DNA of 35,343 nt from an uncultured Clostridium sp. (lineage in GTDB: Bacteria > Bacillota > Clostridia > TANB77 > CAG-508). Below are positions 10,222 to 17,662 of the stretch, piece after piece; within the stretch, counting starts at the first letter, position 1; each line of letters opens with the position of its first letter. The notes beneath the pieces are model-generated. The model had not been told where the DNA came from and ran no database searches. It saw only the letters and a program-made list of their open reading frames with translations. Made by a program: the position numbers and the translations under genes. The stretch is from NCBI GenBank assembly GCA_947571975.1, contig CANPAC010000007.1, positions 1 to 35,343 of the forward strand. Direction: 5' to 3'.

Positions 10222-10250
10222 ATTATATAATATTTTTCTTTTTTATTCAA
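10222..10250 (-). promoter_or_regulatory. Promoter of the purM-purL-purB-purD operon
   Basis: On the minus strand, TTGAAT (10245-10250) and TATAAT (10222-10227) are separated by 17 bases, a near-consensus sigma-A promoter. The leader to the purM ATG is about 80 bases. Confidence 0.7.
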
Positions 10251-10313
10251 CATTTTTTTCATTTATTCTGCAATTTTATAAAAAATATTGAACTAATTTA
10301 TTATTGTAACTAT

Positions 10314-10805
10314 TTATTCACATTTTTGAAGTTTTAGTATTTCCTCTTTACTTAGTCCTGTAATTTCTTCTATGTCCTGTATCTTCATATTTTTCTTTAT
10401 CATTTTTTGTGCTGTTTCTTGCAATGTTTTGATAATTCCATTCCTCTCGCCTTTTTTTTCTCCACGCTTTTCTCCTTTTAATTCTAAATCAAATAGCATT
10501 TTAGTTAATGGACTCATAGATTTTTCCTCCTTAATAAATTGTGTTGAACATTCTACTAATTGTTCTTCTTTTATTACTTCTTTTAATTGTAAATATTGAT
10601 TTAAAAAATTTGCTACTTCGTTTTTTCTAGTAAAAATAAGTTTAAATATTTTATCATGTTTTTTATTGATTTCCTGCACTTTTTGATAGTTATACTCTGT
10701 TCCTTTAAAATCTTCTAATACATATTCATCGCTTTCTTCTTTTAGCATTGTTGCAGTAATCTTTTTCATATAATCTAAATAATTTTTCCTTGTTATAAAA
10801 TTCAA
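10314..10805 (-). CDS. Shortened Rpn/PD-(D/E)XK nuclease-family protein
   Basis: The 163-aa protein matches the ends of the Rpn/putative-transposase nuclease family. Its N-terminal part, NKKHDKIFKLIFTRKNEV, leads into NFLNQYL; its C-terminal part has repeated GEKRGEKKGERNG followed by a helical tail (MKIQDIEEITGLSKEEILKL). In full-length relatives the catalytic core lies between these parts, and here only about 25 residues separate them. It is therefore probably an internally deleted, catalytically dead copy. TTG 10805 is chosen as start because AAAGGAGG lies 7 bases upstream; a later in-frame ATG is residue 13. The frame is intact and may still be expressed. Confidence 0.65.
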   Translation of the reverse strand: MNFITRKNYLDYMKKITATMLKEESDEYVLEDFKGTEYNYQKVQEINKKHDKIFKLIFTRKNEVANFLNQYLQLKEVIKEEQLVECSTQFIKEEKSMSPLTKMLFDLELKGEKRGEKKGERNGIIKTLQETAQKMIKKNMKIQDIEEITGLSKEEILKLQKCE

Positions 10806-11345
10806 TTTGATTCCTCCTTTTAATATTACATTGTTTTTATGCTTTTGTCAAAATTTATTTCACAGTAAAATTGCAAATTTTACTTGTTTTTTCTTCGCTT
10901 TTCTTAATTTTAATTATTTTTATACATGGATTTATATTTTTAGATTTAAATTTTATTGAAAATATTATCTAGATATATTTACTAACTTTGACTAAATTTT
11001 ATTATCTACTTTATCATATCACGAATTATATAAAAAACAATACCTTTTTATATAATTCACAAAACTTTCACATACACTAGTTTTATTTTTTCTACAACAA
11101 ATAGCATATCTAACTAATTGTACTACTTTATCTTATTCCTTTTACTTTGTAATATTTATTAATTTACTTTAAATTTTGAGTAACACAAATTGTTTTACCT
11201 TTATGGATAATTTTGTAAATTAGTATTGACAAGTTTAATTTTTTAGATTATATTGTTGTTATGCATGGAAAATTAAGGTAATTTGATGTTTCTTGTCACT
11301 TCTTGTTTTCCTGCTTTTTTAAACAAAAATAAAAGGAGATGTACC
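10806..11345. other. AT-rich intergenic region upstream of agrA
   Basis: No supported gene lies in this 540-base stretch. Every frame on both strands is broken by stops. Apart from the agrA promoter at 11226-11254, I see no hairpin or repeat that stands out from the AT-rich background. Confidence 0.6.
11226..11254 (+). promoter_or_regulatory. agrA-agrC promoter
   Basis: TTGACA (11226-11231) and TATATT (11249-11254) are spaced by 17 bases, about 90 bases before the agrA start. Confidence 0.7.
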
Positions 11346-12059
11346 ATGTTAAATTTTGTAATTTGTGATGATAATGAAAATTTATTAGACAGATTAGAAA
11401 AAATGTTAGAAACTTTATTTACTAAAAATAATTATGATGCTTCTGTTGTTTATAAATCTGATAATGCAGATGACGTCTTAAATTATATTGATTCTAATGT
11501 TGCTGATGTTTTAATGTTAGATATTAATTTAAAGTCTAGTAAAAGTGGTCTTGAATTAGCTGAAGAAATTAGAAAAAAGAAGAAAAATCCTTACATTATA
11601 TTTACTACTGGTCATTTAGAATATGCTATGGTAGCTTATAAATATAAAACTTTTGATTATTTACCAAAACCTATTGTATATGAGAGATTAGAAGATACTA
11701 TTAATCGATTATTTGAGGATGTTAATGAACTTAGTAAAAACTATATTAAGATTGATAATAAAAATACTATTGTTGATGAAGCTGAAGTTCAATATATTAA
11801 AAGAGATGGTATGAAGTTGGTTTTTCATACTTCTTCACGTGATTATGATACATATAGCTCTTTTAATAAGTTTCAAGAAAAGTTGCCTGATACTTATATA
11901 AGGTGTCATAAATCTTATATTGCTAATTTGAATCAAATAAAGGATGTTGAACCAGTTTCTGGCACTATTACTTTTGCTGATGGTCAGACTTGCGATATTG
12001 GACCTAAATATAAGAAAGAATTTATGGAGGTTATGAAAAACTATGGAAGTTTTAAATAA
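11346..12059 (+). CDS. agrA: AgrA/LytTR-type response regulator
   Basis: DNA-binding response regulator, expected to act with AgrC. The 237-aa protein has a receiver domain (about 1-120) with Asp8-Asp9 in the acidic pocket, phospho-acceptor Asp59 in ADVLMLDINL, Thr-Thr in IIFTTGH, and Lys in YLPKP. A LytTR DNA-binding domain follows (about 130-237, with YIRCHKSYIANLNQI). ATG 11346 is chosen because AAAAGGAGA lies 8 bases upstream and MLNFVICDDN matches receiver starts; a 21-residue in-frame extension has no ribosome site. The last 17 bases overlap agrC. Named by neighbourhood (agrC, agrB, agrD); its binding sites are not identified. Confidence 0.85.
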   Translation: MLNFVICDDNENLLDRLEKMLETLFTKNNYDASVVYKSDNADDVLNYIDSNVADVLMLDINLKSSKSGLELAEEIRKKKKNPYIIFTTGHLEYAMVAYKYKTFDYLPKPIVYERLEDTINRLFEDVNELSKNYIKIDNKNTIVDEAEVQYIKRDGMKLVFHTSSRDYDTYSSFNKFQEKLPDTYIRCHKSYIANLNQIKDVEPVSGTITFADGQTCDIGPKYKKEFMEVMKNYGSFK

Positions 12060-13388
12060 TATTTGGATGGCTATTAGTGTTCCTAATGAGAATATAATTA
12101 GTTCTTTATCTTTGCCTATACTTTTTATAGAAAATTACTTAGCTATATTAATATTTTCTTCTATTTTAGACTTAAGCTTTACAAGAAAACAAAAAATTTT
12201 ATATGTAATAATTTCTTCATTGGGTGGTATTATTAGTATAAACTTTTTACCAATTCCATTCAATACTTTTATTAACTTTATTTTTATAACTATATTAGTT
12301 TATAAATTATTAAATCTAGGTTGGTTAAAAAGTATTTTTGCTGCTATACTTCCATCTGTGATTTTTTCACTAATAGGTATGCTAATTTGTAATTTATATG
12401 TATCAATTGCACATATTACAGCAGAAGCTTTAGCTACTGTTCCTATTCACAGAATCATTTATAGTATCATTGTATACTCACTTATTTTACTAGTTGTTTT
12501 CATTATTAAAATTTGTAATTTAAACATAAACTTTATAGATGATATGAGCACTAAAAATAAAATTATTATTTTTGCAAATTTATTTTTAGGTTTTTTTACT
12601 TTAGCAGTACAATCTATTGTAACAGTCTATTATGTTGATGTTTTACCTTTAGTTATTACTTTGTGTAGTTTTATATCTTTACTCATTTACTTTTGGATTA
12701 GTACCTATAGTTTAACTCGAATTATGAAATTAACACTTACAACTAAAAAACTACAAAGTGCAGAAGAATATAATAAAACTTTACACATTTTACATGATAA
12801 TGTCAGAGGATTTAAACATGATTTTGACAATATTGTAACTACTATTGGTGGTTATGTAAGAACAAATGATATTGAAGGTTTAAAAAATTATTATGTACAA
12901 TTAGAAGATGATTGTCAAAAAGTAAATAATTTATACTTATTAAATCCAGAAATCATTAATAATCCTCGGTATTTACAACTTACTTGCTCATAAATACAAT
13001 GAAGCAGAATCTAAAAATATCACTATGAACATGACATTTTTATTAGATTTTAACACCTTAAATATGAAAATTTATGAATTTGCAAGAATTTTAGGTATTT
13101 TATTAGATAATGCTATTGAAGCAAGTAAAGATTGTGATGAAAAAATTATTAATTTAACTTTCAGAAATGACACTAAAAATAATAGACAAATTATAATAGT
13201 TGAAAATACTTATAAAAATAAAGATGTTAATATTGATGAAATATTTGAAAAAGGCTTTTCAGGAAAAGAAAATCATTCACGGATTAGGACTATGGGAAGT
13301 TAGAAAAATCATAAAAAAGAACAATAATGCTAATTTATATACTTCTAAAACAGATAAATTATTCTCTCAGCAGATAGAATTATATTAA
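12043..13388 (+). CDS. agrC: AgrC-type sensor kinase, split by two extra C bases at CGG
   Basis: Membrane histidine kinase that should sense the AgrD-derived peptide. The N-terminal ~210 residues form several hydrophobic membrane segments. The phospho-acceptor is His259 in FKHDFDN, and a GHKL ATPase domain follows (N box LLDNAIEAS near 355). The frame breaks twice: at C12967 (CCT CGG TAT; skipping C gives NNP-GIYNLLAHKY) and at C13280 (TCA CGG ATT; skipping C gives ENHS-GLGLWEVRKI). The second break falls in the GLGL nucleotide-binding box. With both skipped the protein is 447 aa, normal for AgrC, ending at 13388. Without skipping, a 316-aa kinase lacking its ATPase domain results. The start overlaps agrA, so the two are co-translated. 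Confidence 0.88.
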
Positions 13389-13403
13389 AATATTAATGTA
13401 TAC

Positions 13404-13433
13404 AAAAAACAGCTTTTAATAAAGCTGTTTTTT
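13404..13433 (+). terminator. Terminator of agrA-agrC
   Basis: AAAAAACAGCTTT / AAAGCTGTTTTTT stem with a short loop and a T tract, 15 bases after the restored agrC stop. Confidence 0.9.
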
Positions 13434-13448
13434 GCTAGATTGTATAAG

Positions 13449-13505
13449 TATAACTTTTAAGTTATAACATTGGCAAAAATAATTTTTCGTCCTACCTTTG
13501 CCAAT
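13449..13505 (-). terminator. Hairpins after agrD
   Basis: ATTGGCAAA (13469-13477) pairs with TTTGCCAAT (13497-13505), followed on the minus strand by a second palindrome, TATAACTT-TT-AAGTTATA (13449-13466). They lie 14 bases past the agrD stop. There is no clear T tract, so the terminator role is inferred from position. Confidence 0.5.
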
Positions 13506-13518
13506 ATATTTTTATAAA

Positions 13519-13638
13519 TTAATCTTTTTTAATTAAACTTGCTGGCATTTTTGGTTGGTGGAATGCCCAATACATAAAGCAAGCTGTATTAGTTGATTTT
13601 GCATATTTTTCTGCTACTTTAGCTAAAAATTTTAACAT
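13519..13638 (-). CDS. agrD: AgrD-type cyclic autoinducer peptide precursor
   Basis: A 39-aa peptide that AgrB would cut and cyclise into a signalling peptide. It has an amphipathic N-terminal leader (MLKFLAKVAEKYAKSTNTA), a single Cys20, and a C-terminal recognition tail HQPKMPASLIKKD with the conserved Q-P-x-x-P-x-S-L pattern seen in clostridial AgrD (compare HQPEEPKSL in C. perfringens). The core is CFMYWAF before the HQP tail, seven residues, where known agr peptides usually have a five-residue ring ending just before the tail. It follows agrB by 66 bases and is convergent with agrC. A GAAGGGA ribosome site lies about 11 bases upstream of the ATG. Identification is by motif and context. 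Confidence 0.9.
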   Translation of the reverse strand: MLKFLAKVAEKYAKSTNTACFMYWAFHQPKMPASLIKKD

Positions 13639-13704
13639 AATACTATCATCCCTTCTTTAGTAATTTTATATAACACAAAAGCATTACCGGTATATGCTTT
13701 TGCA

Positions 13705-14331
13705 TTAAGCATTTTGCACTGAAGTATTTCCATATACTTCATATCCATACTTATTATTTGTTAATTTGTAAGCTAATTTAGTTATCATTAAACTTTGCAT
13801 AAAATATCCAAATATTATAATGTTTGAAATAACATTATAGTTTATAATTCCAGCTATGAATAATCCAGCAAAAAAAGTTATATAAGACAAAATTATTTTC
13901 TTTTTTCTATCTGCATTAGCTAAAATCGGTACATTTTCTGTATCTGCTGGAACATATAATTTAATCATACACATTCCAAAAATAAATACGCTTGCTAATA
14001 TAATATATTTCAATGTTCCACCCAATATTATAAATTTTGATAATATTGGAATACCACAATAAAATATAGTCGTTCCTAAAATACAACCAAGATGAGTTTT
14101 CAAATGAAATCCTCCAGAAGCACTTTTAAATGGTGCTAATAATAAAAATGTAATTAGTGTCTCTTTCCAGATTCCTAAAAAATAAGCAATTGCTAATACT
14201 AAAAACGTTTTTGGAATCTCACCAATAACATTTTGGAGTCCATAATTAATAATTTCTGCTCTTTCATCATCTATATCTGGCATTTCTTTTCTAATTCGAT
14301 TGGTTAGAAACATACAGATTTTATCTATCAT
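13705..14331 (-). CDS. agrB: AgrB-type peptide-processing membrane endopeptidase
   Basis: Membrane cysteine protease that trims and helps cyclise AgrD. The 208-aa protein has about six hydrophobic segments. The catalytic pair is His76 and Cys83 in SASGGFHLKTHLGC, preceded by the family PFKSASGG turn, and the loop VPADTENVPI is typical of AgrB. Length is in the family range. GGTGAGG lies just upstream of the ATG. It leads the agrB-agrD pair and is intact, with no in-frame CGG. A palindrome, TTCGATAATCGAA, sits at 14344-14357 just upstream of its ribosome site. Confidence 0.93.
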   Translation of the reverse strand: MIDKICMFLTNRIRKEMPDIDDERAEIINYGLQNVIGEIPKTFLVLAIAYFLGIWKETLITFLLLAPFKSASGGFHLKTHLGCILGTTIFYCGIPILSKFIILGGTLKYIILASVFIFGMCMIKLYVPADTENVPILANADRKKKIILSYITFFAGLFIAGIINYNVISNIIIFGYFMQSLMITKLAYKLTNNKYGYEVYGNTSVQNA

Positions 14332-14634
14332 TTCCTCACCCCGTTTCGATAATCGAATTTTATCATTGAAAATTTTTATCTTGCGTTTTTCTTTACAAAA
14401 TATCGTTTTTTATTTACGAAAATTAATAGAACTTTATATTACCACCTATGTTTTCCATAAAAATTCACTTTCCCTCAATTTTCGTATAAGATTTTTAGTT
14501 TTTTTATAAACTCTGACGTTTTTATTATCTTTAATTTATTATTTTACAAAAGTCACAAAAATAGCTTGATTTTTAAGGTTTCTTTATGGTATAATAAAGA
14601 AGAAATTAGTAAATAAACTATTTTGAGGTGGAAA
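14332..14634. promoter_or_regulatory. Intergenic region between agrB and the 14.6-kb gene, with promoters
   Basis: Rightward promoter TTGATT (14566-14571), 18 bases, TATAAT (14590-14595) serves the 14635 gene. Leftward, upstream of agrB, the palindrome TTCGATAATCGAA (14344-14357) and a facing pair ACGAAAATT / AATTTTCGT (near 14413 and 14480) are candidate control sites. No AgrA-binding repeats could be assigned with confidence. Confidence 0.5.
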
Positions 14635-15018
14635 ATGGAAAAAAAGGAAAATTTAGAAAACTCAGAAACAACAGATATACTTCCTATTGAAAAATCAGGT
14701 CTTTTAGAAGTAAGTAAAGGCTTTGTTGAACAAGATTTAGAATCAATTGATAGCAAAGAAGAAATTGAACAATATTCAGATAAAGTAGCATCTTCTGAAA
14801 CAAAAAAGCAATTAATTGAAGCAATGAAAAAAGCTGACACTATAGTAGTGCCAACTAGTGGCGGAGATTCTCTTGATAAGAATAAAAATTCAGACAGAAA
14901 AAAAATGGAAAAAGAACTTCAAACAAAACTAGATAAGAATAAAGGCAAATCACAGTCTAATAATAAAGAAGAACTAGTAAAAAATGAAAAAGATATAGAA
15001 CAAGATTTAACAAAATAA
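14635..15018 (+). CDS. Highly charged hypothetical protein
   Basis: A 127-aa protein rich in Lys, Glu, Asp, Ser and Asn, with no Cys, no Trp, no membrane segment and no signal peptide. It looks mostly helical or disordered and soluble. No family is recognised. It has its own promoter, a GAGG ribosome site 6 bases before ATG 14635, and a clear terminator, so it is likely a real monocistronic gene. It sits between agrB and the tRNA. Nothing shows a link to quorum sensing beyond position. Confidence 0.7.
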   Translation: MEKKENLENSETTDILPIEKSGLLEVSKGFVEQDLESIDSKEEIEQYSDKVASSETKKQLIEAMKKADTIVVPTSGGDSLDKNKNSDRKKMEKELQTKLDKNKGKSQSNNKEELVKNEKDIEQDLTK

Positions 15019-15050
15019 AAATGCAAGAAAATAAAATTTCTTGTATTTTT
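15017..15050 (+). terminator. Terminator of the 14635 gene
   Basis: AAAAATGCAAGAAA / TTTCTTGTATTTTT stem (one G-T pair) with a T tail, overlapping the stop codon. Confidence 0.85.
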
Positions 15051-15053
15051 ATC

Positions 15054-15082
15054 TTGACAAATGGGAAAACTACCTTTATAAT
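15054..15082 (+). promoter_or_regulatory. tRNA-Met promoter
   Basis: Consensus TTGACA (15054-15059), exactly 17 bases, TATAAT (15077-15082), 21 bases before the tRNA. Confidence 0.9.
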
Positions 15083-15102
15083 AAATAGCGTTAATTAGAT
15101 AT

Positions 15103-15179
15103 GGCGAAGTAGCTCAGTTGGCTAGAGCATTCGGTTCATACCCGAAGGGTCATGTGTTCGAATCACATCTTCGCTACCA
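15103..15179 (+). tRNA. tRNA-Met (CAT), elongator type
   Basis: Cloverleaf folds fully: acceptor GGCGAAG with CTTCGCT (first pair G-T), D arm GCTC/GAGC, anticodon stem TTCGG/CCGAA with loop TTCATAC (anticodon CAT), T arm ATGTG-TTCGAAT-CACAT, discriminator A and encoded CCA. A CAT anticodon could also be a tRNA-Ile2 with modified C, but the stem lacks the three G-C pairs of an initiator. Confidence 0.95.
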
Positions 15180-15191
15180 AATAAAAATGAT

Positions 15192-15230
15192 AAACACTAC
15201 ATAGCTTGACGAAGCATAATGTGGTGTTTT
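15192..15230 (+). terminator. Terminator after tRNA-Met
   Basis: AAACACTACAT (15192-15202) pairs with ATGTGGTGTTT (15219-15229), with an inner GCTT/AAGC stem and a following T-rich tract. Confidence 0.85.
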
Positions 15231-15349
15231 TATTGTTTGCTCAAAATTACTACTATTGCACTTTATAAAAATTATGATATACTTTAATAAAAAGATAGAT
15301 AAAGTAATACTGCCATTATTAATTTTTGACAGTATTATTTTTAACTTAA

Positions 15350-16411
15350 TTAACATATTTTCTTTTTATAATTCAATTCTCCCATTTCCTCAGTAGGAAC
15401 ATAGCCAGTCCTTGCATTTATCACATCAGGTATTCTATTCACCACTGTTGCACAAGTCAATTCAACTGTTGCAGGTCTATTAATAACTAGTGTTGTTTCT
15501 GGTTCACCAATAACAGTCCACTCATTTTTATCAAAATCATCTTTTGAATATACCTTTCCAATACATTCACTTTCAATCGTAATTCCTTCTACTGTTTCTG
15601 TTGTAACAACAGCACTCATCCCTGTCGCCATTCCCGCTTTCACAGTCATTCCCAAAGTAGATGATTCAATATCTTCGGTATGAGTTTGTGGAACTGTTTT
15701 TTGTGTTTGGCTCTTTACTGTTAATCCTAATTTAGCACATAACCAACCATTTACATTCCACATATAAGATGGTAAATATTCTCCCTTATCAATCATAGAT
15801 TGTCTTTCTTCATCAGAAATTTTATCAACAGATGCTACTTGTTCATCAAATTCATCTAATGTTAATCCAGCTCCATGGGCTTTAGCTAAAGCAATTCCAT
15901 AGTCTTCTACATTATAACTAGAACTTCCTTTTATCTTTTTAATGCTTTGAGTTGAACCCGCAATACTAGAAATTAATTGTCCCCAATAAATATCTTGGTA
16001 TCCACTTCCTGTTATTGTACATCCTGTCTGTTTAGCTAAGTCATCTATTTTTTTAGTTATGGTTGGATTAGAATTCATTGGATAAAAAGCTTCTTCACAT
16101 GTTGTAATAGCATTTACTCCTAATTTTGCGCATAACATTAAAGCATCTTCTACATCACTAATCAAACTCATTGTTGTAACAATTGCTATATCTGGCTTTG
16201 TTTGTTTCATCATGTTTTCTGCATCTTCTAAAGATACTACTTTTACGCCTTTATTTTCTGTACCCATAACTTCACCAATATCTTTTCCTATTACATCAGG
16301 ATTAACATCAATTGCTCCTACTATTTCTCCTCCTTTTTCATATACATATCTCATCGTATATACACTCATTTTTCCAACACCATATTGAACTACTTTGATT
16401 TTTTCGCTCAT
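15350..16411 (-). CDS. DapB-fold NAD(P)-dependent amine dehydrogenase, 2,4-diaminopentanoate dehydrogenase-like
   Basis: The 353-aa protein begins MSEKIKVVQYGVGKMS, a Rossmann start like that of DapB-type oxidoreductases, then IVGAIDVNPDVIGKDIGEVM and ITTCEEAFYP. Its length and overall pattern resemble 2,4-diaminopentanoate dehydrogenase of the clostridial ornithine fermentation pathway and its unnamed relatives, not true DapB (which is about 250 aa). No other ornithine-fermentation gene lies next to it, so the substrate is unproven. It appears monocistronic, with AAAGGTG close upstream of the ATG. Family placement is fairly sure, the specific reaction is not. Confidence 0.65.
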   Translation of the reverse strand: MSEKIKVVQYGVGKMSVYTMRYVYEKGGEIVGAIDVNPDVIGKDIGEVMGTENKGVKVVSLEDAENMMKQTKPDIAIVTTMSLISDVEDALMLCAKLGVNAITTCEEAFYPMNSNPTITKKIDDLAKQTGCTITGSGYQDIYWGQLISSIAGSTQSIKKIKGSSSYNVEDYGIALAKAHGAGLTLDEFDEQVASVDKISDEERQSMIDKGEYLPSYMWNVNGWLCAKLGLTVKSQTQKTVPQTHTEDIESSTLGMTVKAGMATGMSAVVTTETVEGITIESECIGKVYSKDDFDKNEWTVIGEPETTLVINRPATVELTCATVVNRIPDVINARTGYVPTEEMGELNYKKKIC

Positions 16412-16574
16412 AAAATCACACCTTTCTTTTATCTAAATTATATACTATTTTCAAAAATTTATACAATCCATATAAAAAAGCACAGTTCTGTCCTAAAATA
16501 TATATTTAAAAACAGAAGTGTCCCAAATTTCACAAAAATGTGCAAAAAGAAACGTCCCCGTGTTCCCGTGTCCC

Positions 16575-17267
16575 CTATGTAACAAATTCTTTTAAAATGT
16601 TTGCACATCTTTTTGATGCTAGTTTCAAGTTTTCGTCAAAAGTTGAGGCGTTTTTTCCGTTTGGTGTGTCTGAAATAGCTCTTATTGCCATAAAAGGTAT
16701 ATTATCTAAATAACATACCTGTCCAATAGCTGCACATTCCATGTCTACTACATCAGCATTAAACTTTGCACGAATTTTGTCTTTCATCCATGATTCTGTG
16801 CAAAATATATCTCCTGTTGCAATTATTCCTAATTTTATTTGATAGCTTCTTTCTGGTATGGTTTTTATTATTTGTTCTAATTCATCTACTAAACTTCTAT
16901 CACAGATAATACTGTTTCCTACCCCTGTTATATAACCTTTACTGTGTCCAAATGCAGTAATGTCAAAATCATGTTGTACTACTTGCTTTCCTATTAATAC
17001 ATCTCCTATGTTTAATAATCCATTAATAGAGCCTCCTGCTCCTAAGTTAATGACATATTGTAAGTCAAAGTTTTGTATCATTACTTGCGTTGTTCTTGCA
17101 GCATTTACTTTTCCGATTCCACTTTTTACTAAAATACATTCCTTTTCTTGTATTTTTCCTTTTAAAAATTTCAGATTATAAACTTGTTCTGTTTTTACTT
17201 CAGTCATAATTTTTATAATAGCTTCTCTTTCTTCATCCATAGCTACAATAATTCCTATTTGTTTCAT
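16575..17267 (-). CDS. mtnN: 5'-methylthioadenosine/S-adenosylhomocysteine nucleosidase
   Basis: Hydrolyses MTA and SAH, recycling the products of SAM-dependent reactions. The 230-aa protein starts MKQIGIIVAMDEEREAI, with the catalytic Glu in the DEE stretch, then the ligand-binding LGAGGSINGLLNIGDVLI, VVDMECAAIGQV (purine and ribose binding, about residue 165) and catalytic Asp in RAISDTPNG. ATG 17267 is chosen because AAAGGAGG lies 9 bases before it; the open frame runs 12 residues further without need. It is a single gene, divergent from glmS. Confidence 0.95.
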   Translation of the reverse strand: MKQIGIIVAMDEEREAIIKIMTEVKTEQVYNLKFLKGKIQEKECILVKSGIGKVNAARTTQVMIQNFDLQYVINLGAGGSINGLLNIGDVLIGKQVVQHDFDITAFGHSKGYITGVGNSIICDRSLVDELEQIIKTIPERSYQIKLGIIATGDIFCTESWMKDKIRAKFNADVVDMECAAIGQVCYLDNIPFMAIRAISDTPNGKNASTFDENLKLASKRCANILKEFVT

Positions 17268-17374
17268 GCGTTTCTTCCTCCTTTTAATTATTATATTTCC
17301 CATTATTCTTGTGCCTAAATTATATCTTAAATTCTTCTTAAATTCAAGGATGGTATAAAATATTTCTTTAGGAC

Positions 17375-17406
17375 TTGATACTTTTTGCTTTTTAGTGTAA
17401 TATAAT
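17375..17406 (+). promoter_or_regulatory. glmS promoter
   Basis: TTGATA (17375-17380) lies 17 bases before TAATAT (17398-17403), with an overlapping TATAAT (17401-17406). The 5' leader to glmS is about 250 bases and holds the ribozyme. Confidence 0.65.
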
Positions 17407-17467
17407 AGAAGTAAATTGAAAGAAATGCAAAAAATATTTTAGAAAGGAGTATTATTTGTTTTATTTA

Positions 17468-17616
17468 GCGCCTGAACACTTTATTAAAGTGTCGACGAGG
17501 TCTAGGGTTATCGAAAGTTTCGGCGGATGCTCTAGTGGCTTTTGCTTAAGGTCATAGGATTAATCTTAAAAAGCAATAGTGATATTGTAACAAAAGATAA
17601 TGCGTTTAAGCTTTTA
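17468..17616 (+). ncRNA. glmS ribozyme (glucosamine-6-phosphate-activated)
   Basis: Self-cleaving RNA in the glmS leader. The conserved core is clear: the cut site A17467|G17468 before GCGCCTGAAC, GTCGACGAGG, GGGTTATCGAA and TTTCGGCGGATGCTC, then an outer stem with GCTTAA...TTAAGC and inner stem AATCTT..AAGAT. In the known class, glucosamine-6-phosphate acts as cofactor for cleavage, and the cut glmS mRNA is degraded, giving feedback control. The 3' boundary is approximate. Confidence 0.95.
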
Positions 17617-17662
17617 TTTGCATACTTTCAATTCCAAAATCAATTTTTAGGAGGATTTAAAA

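Noticed and set aside
11283..11345. 21-residue N-terminal extension of agrA
   Set aside because: No ribosome site before it, while AAAAGGAGA sits correctly before ATG 11346.
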